Under the pieces are notes generated by a model, which did not search any database, was not told the DNA's origin, and saw only the letters and a program-made list of their open reading frames with translations. Positions 14,601 through 23,843 of a DNA stretch of 38,844 bases are shown in pieces. The stretch is from Wuchereria bancrofti (taxonomy: Eukaryota; Nematoda; Chromadorea; Rhabditida; Onchocercidae): assembly GCA_005281725.1 (NCBI GenBank), contig SSBO01000013.1, positions 298,939 through 337,782 of the forward strand, given 5' to 3'. Position 1 is the stretch's first letter. Every line of letters starts with the position of its first letter. The position numbers and the translations under genes are program-made.

Positions 14601-15007
14601 AAATTATTAATATATGAAATCTTAAATTTTTGCTTTAAAAACTAAATATATATGAATACCCTTCAGTGCTCAGTAGTTTCAAATACTTTTTTCTTTTTGC
14701 CATAAGCATTAATTAATACAATATAAATTTTTACAAATAGAAATAGAAAAATAGAAAAGCTAACGTGAAATTCTAGCAATAGCAAACGACTGTACCGGTG
14801 CCAATAATTGTACAGCTAATAAACATTCTAATCGTGTTGTTTGTGCTCATTGTTGCTCATCTTTTAATAATAACGCATAAGGATTAGCACGAAAAATTCG
14901 CAAATATTTAACACCAATGGTAACTATTTGTATTTCTCCGGAAAGAATTTTCTATATTCACTAAAGTTTACTGCGGTTGAATCATCCGTTTCATAAAGAA
15001 TATACAC
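11622..15007 (-). pseudogene. cpsf-1: cpsf-1 exons 1-8 (N-terminal propeller)
   Basis: Exons in transcript order: 14765-15007, 14134-14343, 13629-13794, 13340-13451, 13009-13096, 12684-12796, 12409-12505 and 11622-11833. Split codons join in phase at the boundaries I checked (for example AG+A for the Arg between exons 2 and 3, and CG+T for the Arg between 3 and 4). Recognisable peptides are [65 protein letters not shown] and APGYFFTGSRL, each matching its human counterpart. Frameshifts occur near 14941 (exon 1), 14290 (exon 2), 13668 (exon 3) and between about 11700 and 11770 (exon 8), all consistent with one missing base in a short T or A run. Exon 8 also carries the acidic linker NEEDEDFELYG, equivalent to human DEVDEIEVYG. 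The expected segment after it (human SFEVCDSILNIGP) was not found. Confidence 0.85.
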
Positions 15008-15011
15008 CTGT

Positions 15012-15179
15012 TGTCGCCACAATGGCGAAGCTATGATGTAATGAACAAAGATTACTGTTTTAAGTGATTTTAATCTACTTTGTAACCTTAACATCTGTCG
15101 CCACAATGGCGAAGCTATGATGTAATGAACAAAGAGTATTGTTTTAAGTGATTTTAATCTACTTTGTAACCTTAACATC
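15012..15179. repeat. 84-bp tandem duplication at the 5' end of cpsf-1
   Basis: Two adjacent 84-bp units (15012-15095 and 15096-15179) differ at only two positions I can see. 84 is a multiple of three, and on the minus strand both units are open in the frame that runs into cpsf-1 exon 1, repeating a 28-residue peptide (start LRLQSRLKSLKT). That peptide has no counterpart in CPSF1 of other animals, so it is more likely 5' untranslated or flanking sequence than protein. It directly abuts the lost start codon. Confidence 0.85.
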
Positions 15180-15199
15180 CAAAAAATCCCTTCCAATTT

Positions 15200-15530
15200 T
15201 CTTCCTTACAAAGCCATTTATAGTATCTTGTAATGGTATGGCTCGGTTGGGAAGTGTCTAGCTTGCTTACATCTTTACGTGTGTTATGTATCAACTCGTT
15301 ATTGTAATGTTGTATAATTTTTAATGTTAATCTGTGGTTTAATTACCCAAGTTTGAGGTTTGAATAATAAAGTATTCACGAAGACTCCCACAGTACACGT
15401 ACACAGAACGGAATCAGTACAGATTCGAGAATCTACCAGTATCGAAGGCAAAGAAGTCAGCGATCTGAACTGTCAAGGAAGGAAACCTACTTTGTTTCGC
15501 AAGGAAGCAGAGCAGTAAGAAAGGGTTATT
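15200..15530. other. Less AT-rich patch, possible retroposed insertion
   Basis: This stretch is visibly richer in G and C than its surroundings and lacks their homopolymer runs. It contains the plus-strand SL1 sequence (15336-15357), an AATAAA at 15366-15371, and then a frame open for about 50 codons without recognisable similarity. A retroposed trans-spliced transcript or a solo LTR would each explain parts of it. I found no clear terminal repeats or target-site duplication. Confidence 0.4.
15336..15357 (+). other. Exact SL1 spliced-leader sequence, not in an SL RNA gene
   Basis: All 22 bases match the canonical nematode SL1 leader, from GGTTTAATTACC through AAGTTTGAG. The following bases are GTTTGA, so a donor-like GT is present, but no Sm-binding site (AATTTTTGG type) or SL RNA stem follows within 100 bases, and no 5S rRNA gene is beside it. 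That argues against a functional SL RNA gene. It reads as a genomic relic of a trans-spliced mRNA or as a leader captured by a mobile element. Confidence 0.85.
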
Positions 15531-17779
15531 AAATTTGTTTTTTACACCTGTAAAATATATGAGATTTTTTTTTGGAAATAAAAATATTATTGTATCATTT
15601 GAAAAATATCTTCCAATAGTAATAATATTTGCTTTGTAATCTTATCAATCATATTAATACTATTTGTTCCAGAACAAATAATGTACATGAAATAATAAGT
15701 TTCCATGTTATTCAGTTCCAGACAACACGAATTTTCCAATGAAAAAGATCAATTCGAAAGAATACCAACAAAAACAAATTGTTGTATTAGATGGTTAAAC
15801 TTAATGATGTCTTCCGACAATTCACAAAGTGAATTAATAATATAAATAGGATGATATAATCTTATCAAACTAATGATAGGATGTAATTTTACCGATCATA
15901 TTAATAATGAAATGTAACTCTTATCGACCATATTAAATCTCTAAAATTTTATTTGGAGAAATAGTAGAAAAAGCATTTGCTTACATTTACTTTGCGATTA
16001 TTTTGAGGTTTCCATAAGTTAATATCATATTTCTAAGTTTCAATTAGTAAGCGAACTTTATTTACAAGATATCTTTAATATTACATTAAAAATTGATGAT
16101 ATTAATCATAAAGATTTAGATAATTCCAGTAATTTCAAATGGTATAAGATATGTAAAGTTGGAAAAAAAATTGCGAAAAAATTACAGCTTAATGCATCAC
16201 TGAATTGTTCAGTTTTCTGAAAGTACTTCTACCACATTTGCTGAGGCAAAAAAGTATGCAATAATTCAGAACTTACGCAATATTTGCTTAATATCAAATC
16301 AAATTAAAAATATATAAATGATTTTACTAACACTTCAAAACTGAATTTGCAATAGTACACAAAACATATTAATAGCTTAAATGACTTTACAGCATTGTTA
16401 ATTAGCGAAAAAACAAAAACAAGAACAGTGCAAGAAACAATATAGAGGAATAATAATAATACATATGATATGTGAATGTCACCCGAATAAACAATGCATA
16501 GGAGACCAAAGACCTAAGTAAAGAAGAACTTAATTCCAAATTCTTAATGATTTTAGATTTGCAAAAAAAAAAAATTAAAATACCATTAGCTCACAGTATC
16601 CCTAAATTTTTGAGCTTATAACAAAACAGTTCGTAGCTTCTTATCACATCATTGATCTTTTAAAATTTCGATTTTTGTGTGAAAAAAAAAAGAAAAAATA
16701 TGCCTTTGGCATCGATTATCATTAGTTCTTTGTCATACAACAAATTCAATAGTAAGATATGTTTTCCAAAATGAACAGAAATTTATAGTTTTACACAAAT
16801 TTCATAAATTTTACATAAACCAATACTACTATTTCAATAAGTATCAAACCTAGCACACACAACAGCGGGAGAAATATAAAATGAAATTTAGTACCTCAAA
16901 GTATGCCATCCTTTATTTAACAAAAGTTCACTAAACAAAATTTTGCAAACTAAATTGCTTTCAAAAAATGATGTTCAACAAATTACAGGGATAACAGAAG
17001 GAAGTACGTCCAAAATCACAGTTCGATTAACCTAACTTAATTCCTAAGGCTCAAATTTCAGAATTATTTGTTTCAAATGGAAAAGTTCTTATCACATTTA
17101 GGGCCATATTTTCGTCAATTATCATTTAATGTTGGAGATGAAATATGAAATAAATAAAACTACATAACACATACTTATTTGATATAAAAATGAAGGTAAA
17201 TTAGCACCTAATGGAAAAGGGACCTTGAAACTCCTTAAACATCAGAAGTTAAAATGGCTAACAAAAAGACTATTTCTTCAGAAAATTGTATTGACTTATT
17301 CCCGCTGCATCTGATGATTTACTGTCCGTTTTGCTCTTATATGAAAGTATTTTTCACCTGCGGAAAAAAAAAGACAAATAACCAAAACAATATAAAGTGT
17401 CACTACGTTACTATGAATGAAGACCTCCATGCTTTTCGAAAGCCCATTGAAATTTTGAATAGAATAAAAATCTCGAAACATAGAAAATATTATAAAAATC
17501 TTAAAAGTCCTAAATAATTCTCACATAAAAGGAAAAAATGTTACCGGATGAGATCAGCGATAAAATGGATGGGTGATGGTAGTTCTCACTCCACTGCTAT
17601 TGCTATAAAAATTATGATGTTAAACTGAGATAAAAAGTAACAAGCAAGATATGATTCACAAAGAAAAAAAATTTTAATTTAAATAAACTTTGATATTTTT
17701 TTACCAAAGGAAAATTTCGGAAATATTATTGTTCTAGAATAATCTGGTATGTTCACGAAACATTTTTTTGTATCGTTAT
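15531..17779. other. Gene-free interval between cpsf-1 and the next gene
   Basis: AT-rich sequence with only short, unconvincing frames. An 87-codon plus-strand frame at 17254-17517 has a good ATG context but no recognisable motif or splice partners. I see nothing else. Confidence 0.5.
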
Positions 17780-17785
17780 TTTATT
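17780..17785 (-). terminator. Likely polyadenylation signal of the unrecognised gene
   Basis: The minus strand reads AATAAA here, about 110 bases beyond the stop codon at 17895-17897. Spacing suits a short nematode 3' untranslated region. Confidence 0.4.
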
Positions 17786-17894
17786 GTAAGGGGTAATTAA
17801 TTCACAACCATTTCCGTTAATTGATTCATGTGAGAAGCTGAGACTCGATCACCTCCCGAATCTAGAAACATTTCTGATATCAGTTAACTACCGA

Positions 17895-20800
17895 CTAATT
17901 TATAGCATTACGAATTAAATCAGTACCATCGTCTCCACATGATATTTCCATCACGCTTTGTTGTTGAGAACAGAACTGTACTTCCATATTTTCCCCAGTA
18001 TCGTTTGAAGCTTTATTCAAAGATGTCTGCAAAAATTTAATACTTAAATGAAAAATGTATTAACTTTAATTTTGATTAAACAAGACTGGCTAAAGATCTG
18101 AAAATCTGGACGCCTAATTTACTGATATCAATTGATTTGCAAAAGAAGATTGAACATCGAAGGGAATAGACATTTGTGCAATTCCATCGCGGTCTAAAAA
18201 TGTCATATGAGACAAAAATACCACCAACATAATAATTACCATATCTGATCACCCACATCATACAATTAAAAAATGTAATCTTCCTCTGCTTGTTATACTT
18301 ATCAGATTTCTCGCACCTACTGAAAAATTACATCAAAAGTTTCTGAATTCAGCCATTAAGAGATGGCATAATGCACTTTATCAGAATATTAGTGATAAAC
18401 TGTCTTTGCAAGATAGGTTTTTTATCCTTCAAGCAAAGGCAAAATTAAAAACAAAACAATGATCTGCCTAATGAGGCGATTTATATTACCTTATTTGTAA
18501 AATCCATTTATCAAAACTTCTGCATTTCAAGCCCTTCTTTCAAGAACATTAGCTTCACAGGAAAGAAAAAAAGGAAGAGTTTAAGTCCAAATACCTGATA
18601 ATAATGGCCGCTTTTTTTGCAAACTGTCTTCTCTTGCAGCAGCGATACGCAGAGATACTGGAGAAATGGGTGGTTTTGGTAGTATATTTTCACAAGTACT
18701 AATAGCACCAGATATATTTCAGGCTGTGTATCTAAAATTAAGCCACTTATTTATTAAAAAAAAAAATTTATATATAAGAAATGATAATAATAGTTTGTAT
18801 GGAAATCAAAATTAAGAAATTATTATCTTTAAATCTTTAAAACAGAACTGATTTTTTGTAGTCAAGTACTGTAACTTTGATTCCTCATTTCAGAGAAAAT
18901 TCTACTCCTACGTTTAAAGATATAACAAACCATGAATTACGTTTAAAGATATAACAAACCATGAATAAGATGTTGGCGGAGCTGAAACAGTAACATCAGC
19001 AGTTGGTGTTATAGCAATTTCTCCATATGGACTTTCCTTCTTGAAATTCCAATACAAACAGCAAAAAAATAGCACAAATCGAAGTGACTAGAGGAATTAA
19101 TTACAGGAAATTAAATAAAGTCAATGATATTTAATTCTTGCATATACATATACGATTTTTTATTTCTTGCACTCTTGCACGCAAAAATATTACTGTTCTA
19201 CACCATATATTATACTATTGATCCACCTACATTACATTACTCATTAAAATGCACATATCTTACATGCAACGACAGCATTATGGCAAACTAAATTGGAAAG
19301 TGTACAAGTGAGTGTAATTGCTATTAAATTAAGAAAAAGAGCTTACTTTTTCATATTTCGGCAACAGTGTGTTGATACACAGAGTGTTAGCAGTGAAACC
19401 ATAGTGCTTACCGAAAAGATCTAAAGTTAAATATAAAATAAGATAAATGTGTACGAAACATGGATGTAGCGAGTCATTAATACTTATTGTTCTTTTTTAC
19501 TTTAATTTAGAAAAGAAGGCTAGAAATCAACAAAAGTTTTACAGGATGGTAAACTGAAAGTAATGCTTTAGTCGGTGGTGGATATCCAAGTTCCTTTCAA
19601 CAACACACTATATGTTATATCAGGTATACAGTTACGAACATGAAATCAATACGAGATGCTATATGGATGTCGAAATCTTCATGCAATGAACAAGAATCAA
19701 ACATAAGAATTCAAATGAAACAAAATAAAGTAAAAAAAATTTCGTTCTATCAAAATTTGTACAATTTCACAGTCTTGAGAGAAAATAAAGTTGAAATTTG
19801 AAAGATTTAAAAACGCATAAACAATAATAAGTATCGCGAATTACAATTTCGCGAAACTCTAACCAAAATAATAAAATAAATTTAAAGTAATAACTAACAA
19901 AATCATTTTTAACTGTAAACAATTTAACAGTGTCATAAAATGTACTGCCATAATTTTTAAATTTTTGACTCCTTAAGATCTATTACTCATGTGATTTTAT
20001 GATTACTGTGAAATTAGCTATCATCATAACCTCTTCTTTTAAATCCCTTATATGATCTCACTGTAAACACCTCAAATTCCTCACATATGTGATTTCATCA
20101 TATGCATACTTAACTCTTTACATATATGATCTTACTTTAAACACATCTAATTCTTGACTCATATGATCTTATTGTAAACACGCCCAATNTACGTTTAAAG
20201 ATATAACAAACCATGAATAAGATGTTGGCGGAGCTGAAACAGTAACATCAGCAGTTGGTGTTATAGCAATTTCTCCATATGGACTTTCCTTCTTGAAATT
20301 CCAATACAAACAGCAAAAAAATAGCACAAATCGAAGTGACTAGAGGAATTAATTACAGGAAATTAAATAAAGTCAATGATATTTAATTCTTGCATATACA
20401 TATACGATTTTTTATTTCTTGCACTCTTGCACGCAAAAATATTACTGTTCTACACCATATATTATACTATTGATCCACCTACATTACATTACTCATTAAA
20501 ATGCACATATCTTACATGCAACGACAGCATTATGGCAAACTAAATTGGAAAGTGTACAAGTGAGTGTAATTGCTATTAAATTAAGAAAAAGAGCTTACTT
20601 TTTCATATTTCGGCAACAGTGTGTTGATACACAGAGTGTTAGCAGTGAAACCATAGTGCTTACCGAAAAGATCTAAAGTTAAATATAAAATAAGATAAAT
20701 GTGTACGAAACATGGATGTAGCGAGTCATTAATACTTATTGTTCTTTTTTACTTTAATTTAGAAAAGAAGGCTAGAAATCAACAAAAGTTTTACAGGATG

Positions 20801-23280
20801 GTAAACTGAAAGTAATGCTTTAGTCGGTGGTGGATATCCAAGTTCCTTTCAACAACACACTATATGTTATATCAGGTATACAGTTACGAACATGAAATCA
20901 ATACGAGATGCTATATGGATGTCGAAATCTTCATGCAATGAACAAGAATCAAACATAAGAATTCAAATGAAACAAAATAAAGTAAAAAAAATTTCGTTCT
21001 ATCAAAATTTGTACAATTTCACAGTCTTGAGAGAAAATAAAGTTGAAATTTGAAAGATTTAAAAACGCATAAACAATAATAAGTATCGCGAATTACAATT
21101 TCGCGAAACTCTAACCAAAATAATAAAATAAATTTAAAGTAATAACTAACAAAATCATTTTTAACTGTAAACAATTTAACAGTGTCATAAAATGTACTGC
21201 CATAATTTTTAAATTTTTGACTCCTTAAGATCTATTACTCATGTGATTTTATGATTACTGTGAAATTAGCTATCATCATAACCTCTTCTTTTAAATCCCT
21301 TATATGATCTCACTGTAAACACCTCAAATTCCTCACATATGTGATTTCATCATATGCATACTTAACTCTTTACATATATGATCTTACTTTAAACACATCT
21401 AATTCTTGACTCATATGATCTTATTGTAAACACGCCCAATCCTTACATATACAAATACAATAGTAATAAACAAGATTGTTACTGTCGACTACAATTATCT
21501 AAACTCCATTTTATTTTCTCCAAATTCAAATTCCTTTCCTCCATTCTTTAAATCTATTTTCACTGCTCAGATTATTGTTATTACGTTTTATAAGATAAAC
21601 TTGGAATAATTTCACTGCTGTATTATAATGTATCTGACGCCCACTACTTTTAACACATAACGCACGGAATACAACAGTTAAGGTAAGCCTTTCCAAACAT
21701 AATTTCACAAATCAACGACAACCATTCACGACAATAAGTGCATTCATTATAAAATATGACAATTTTTACATATTACAAAATATTACAAGAAATTTTTCTC
21801 ACCAATCAAATTCCTAACAAATTCCATATTTGAAGATAACAACGTTGCTGACATTTTCTCAGCAAAATCTTTAAAATCCAGAATAACCTTAAAAAGACAT
21901 CATTAAATGAAAAAATATTGATAACACATTAATAACATTAATTCTATGCATAAATTTCATAAACAAAATAACAACTACTACTCACTCATCAGTAAGCTTT
22001 TTGATTTTAATCCATAAACTAATTACAATTAGAGGTTGAAAAGAAAAACTAAATATTTCCCGTAAATATAAATTGCACAGTGGATAAATTCTACAAAAAT
22101 ATGAATTCAGAAATTTCAATAAAAATTTTGTCTAAATGAGTAAAACATGTGTGAAATATTTGCATTCATATCAGTAAAAGTAAAAAAATATCAATAAAAT
22201 TTTACATATCTATATCAGCAAAAACTAATCCTAATAGATATTTCCCTCCATTTCTTTGATAGTAATTTTAAACAAAAATTAGTTTTACTTCCAATTGAAA
22301 ATTTTCATGAAGTTTCCTGACATGAATGATTTAGTAAAAATGAACATAAGAATTTCCAAGTGTTACATTTAGAAATATGTCACAGTGAAAAAAAAAACAC
22401 AAAACCAAACGCAGATAGGTGAGTAGAAATATCAATATATCGATAAGCATAATTTATCAATGCTTTGTTTACTCTATTCAATGTTGTAAATCAAAATTCC
22501 ATTAACGTATTATCATTAGCACCATTTAAACATAAATTAATTTACAATGTTCCATCTCTCATACCAGTTACTGCACTTTATTTCAAAGAAGATTGCAGCA
22601 TCATTGAGAAATGTAATTTCATGCTCCTAAGTATTATAGTTAAGCATTAATTGACAAAATATCCATCCACAGACAAAATTCTAAAACTTGTGATCTCTCC
22701 TTTTTGCAACCCTTTTGTCAACTCATAGCGATATTTCACCCAAACGATTTGATACCTCAACTTTTTTTTTTTGATAGAATAACATCCAACAGAATTTTAA
22801 CGGTCGGATTACTGCAGATGAAACGTTCCAAACAGGATAATTGGAATTTCTACTTCCATCCATACATTGTATGCGACAATACTTGATTGATTTTCAATAA
22901 TCTTTCACTTCTAGTGAAATGTATCGGTAATTAAAACATGCACTGAATTAAATTAATAAATCCCCTTCAGTCAATCAAACCTCAAGTATCCTATTGTCAA
23001 TTAACCCAAAGGATGTGAAAGTATTTTGTATCAAGAATGTTACATCTCGCCATGACCAAACACAGTTACACTTTTCTCAAACTGATACAATGAAAACTAT
23101 CCCTATAACTATAGTTCAAGTTATTGAGTCCAGTCCAAATATTCCAAAGCAAACATTTCCTGAAATTTATACGAGCAAATAAGGTCAATTAAAAACAATC
23201 ATTAATGTGCAAAAAGGTGATAACCTTACTTCAATAACGGCAGATCCCCCAAGAAAACTGGAAGGAGAAGCAAAAGCGTA
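17895..23280 (-). CDS. Unrecognised multi-exon protein gene
   Basis: I do not recognise the protein. The supported 3' exons, in gene order, are 19347-19420 (LFGKHYGFTANTLCINTLLP), 18960-19039 (SPYGEIAITPTADVTVSAPP), 18595-18698 (ENILPKPPISPVSLRIAAA), 18123-18193 (RDGIAQMSIPFDVQSSFANQ) and 17895-18026, ending LIRNAIN then TAG. The last four join in phase with GT donors and AG acceptors, several of them TTTTCAG-like. Another good exon is 21803-21887 (LDFKDFAEKMSATLLSSNME). Weaker candidates are 19543-19593 (ELGYPPPTKALLSVYHP), about 21600-21690 (LTVVFRALCVKSSGRQIHYN), a short piece near 22000, and 23230 to about 23280 (ending LGGSAVIE). The first part looks globular and helical, the C-terminus polar and probably disordered. 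The start codon was not found; some internal junctions are unresolved. Exons at 18960 and 19347 recur at 20212-20291 and 20599-20672 through the N 20189 overlap. Confidence 0.6.
18909..18966. repeat. 29-bp tandem duplication
   Basis: 18909-18937 is repeated exactly at 18938-18966. The second unit begins at exactly the base that the piece after N 20189 starts from, so this may be another unmerged overlap that was joined without an N. Confidence 0.85.
18938..21440. repeat. 1251-bp unmerged overlap around N 20189
   Basis: 18938-20188 recurs at 20190-21440 (offset 1252) with no difference that I noticed. It includes at least two exons of the unrecognised gene and ends inside a minisatellite, a common place for contigs to break. 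Confidence 0.9.
20043..20188. repeat. Degenerate minisatellite, period about 37 bp
   Basis: Roughly four diverged units share the core CATATGATCTTACTGTAAAC followed by an AC-rich and TTCTT-like segment. The same array appears at 21295-21440 in the unmerged copy, where one partial unit continues beyond it. It sits in an intron of the unrecognised gene. Confidence 0.65.
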
Positions 23281-23843
23281 ATAAGCTATACCATAAACGT
23301 CAAAAAACAATTGTCACAAACAAGCTAAAATTGGGACTCACTTTTAGTGTTGCCTTCAATAAAATTTTACATTAAGGATCAAATTCATTTCATGTAAACA
23401 TTCATAGTATATGTGGGCAATTACGAACTTAAGCAAAAGAATGAAGCTAAACTTTCTGACTGCCATTCAGAATAAGTAAAAACAAACAACTAGGTGACAC
23501 GAATATTCGAATAGTAATTAATCTTTAGATTGCCAAATCTTCTAGTCCTGCCTTTCTATACCATTCAGTAAAAAACATTCAAACAGTGCGTGCTATCATA
23601 ATGTTTTACAAAGCTCAAAAATACTGCAGTGCATCATAACGGGTCTTGACTTGTCAACAAAAAGCAATAGTTACCTGTAGATGGGAAAATACATGTTTTT
23701 AACACATAATGGATGAAACTAATTGTTTCACGCAAAACAAGTAAGAATTATAATTACTCATCAAACCAAAGGAAAAACAAGTTCAAAAAAAAACACGAAA
23801 AACAATCATTTGGAAAAGACAGCGACGGCAATGCAGCCTTAAT
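23258..23843. other. Interval between the 14-3-3 stop and the next gene
   Basis: About 0.6 kb without a convincing exon. It should hold the 14-3-3 3' untranslated region and possibly the first exon of the unrecognised downstream gene, whose start I could not place. Confidence 0.4.

Larger units (their letters stand above)
2119..15007 (-). pseudogene. cpsf-1: CPSF1 (CPSF160) gene, apparently decayed
   Basis: CPSF160 is the large beta-propeller scaffold of the nuclear mRNA cleavage/polyadenylation complex. About 24 exons align in order with animal CPSF1 from residue 2 (YILYETDD, where human has YAVYKQ) to the final residues (KVTAHY then stop at 2119-2121; human ends RVTAHF). Landmark matches include [21 protein letters not shown]-type [15 protein letters not shown] and GFIMSD. 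Introns are short with TTTTCAG acceptors. The copy is damaged: the start codon position reads GTG (15005-15007), stops lie at 14847-14849 (TGA), 3800-3802 (TAG for a conserved Gln) and 2862-2864 (TAA), at least ten single-base frameshifts sit beside A or T runs, and splice dinucleotides are lost near 3729, 6349, 2800 and 2263. Neighbouring genes in the same window read cleanly, which favours real decay over sequencing error, but consensus error is not excluded. Identity of the gene is very secure; its status less so. Confidence 0.8.

Noticed and set aside
2862..14849. Reassigned stop codons (TAA/TAG read as Gln) as an explanation of cpsf-1
   Set aside because: The 14-3-3 gene and the unrecognised gene use TGA and TAG as ordinary stops, and frameshifts and splice losses would remain unexplained.
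15336..15440. Functional SL1 RNA gene
   Set aside because: Only the 22-base leader matches; the Sm site and downstream stems of SL RNA are absent.
17254..17517. 87-codon plus-strand open frame with an ATG in good context
   Set aside because: No recognisable motif apart from a chance-looking CPFC, no splice partners, composition like surrounding AT-rich DNA, and a competing frame on the other strand.
19834..19856. Small dyad TCGCGAA-7-TTCGCGA
   Set aside because: Seven-base arms in an intron, within chance expectation and without context.
22465..23182. Several 60-codon plus-strand frames
   Set aside because: Short, AT-driven, mutually unrelated, no splice signals; they lie in introns of the minus-strand gene.
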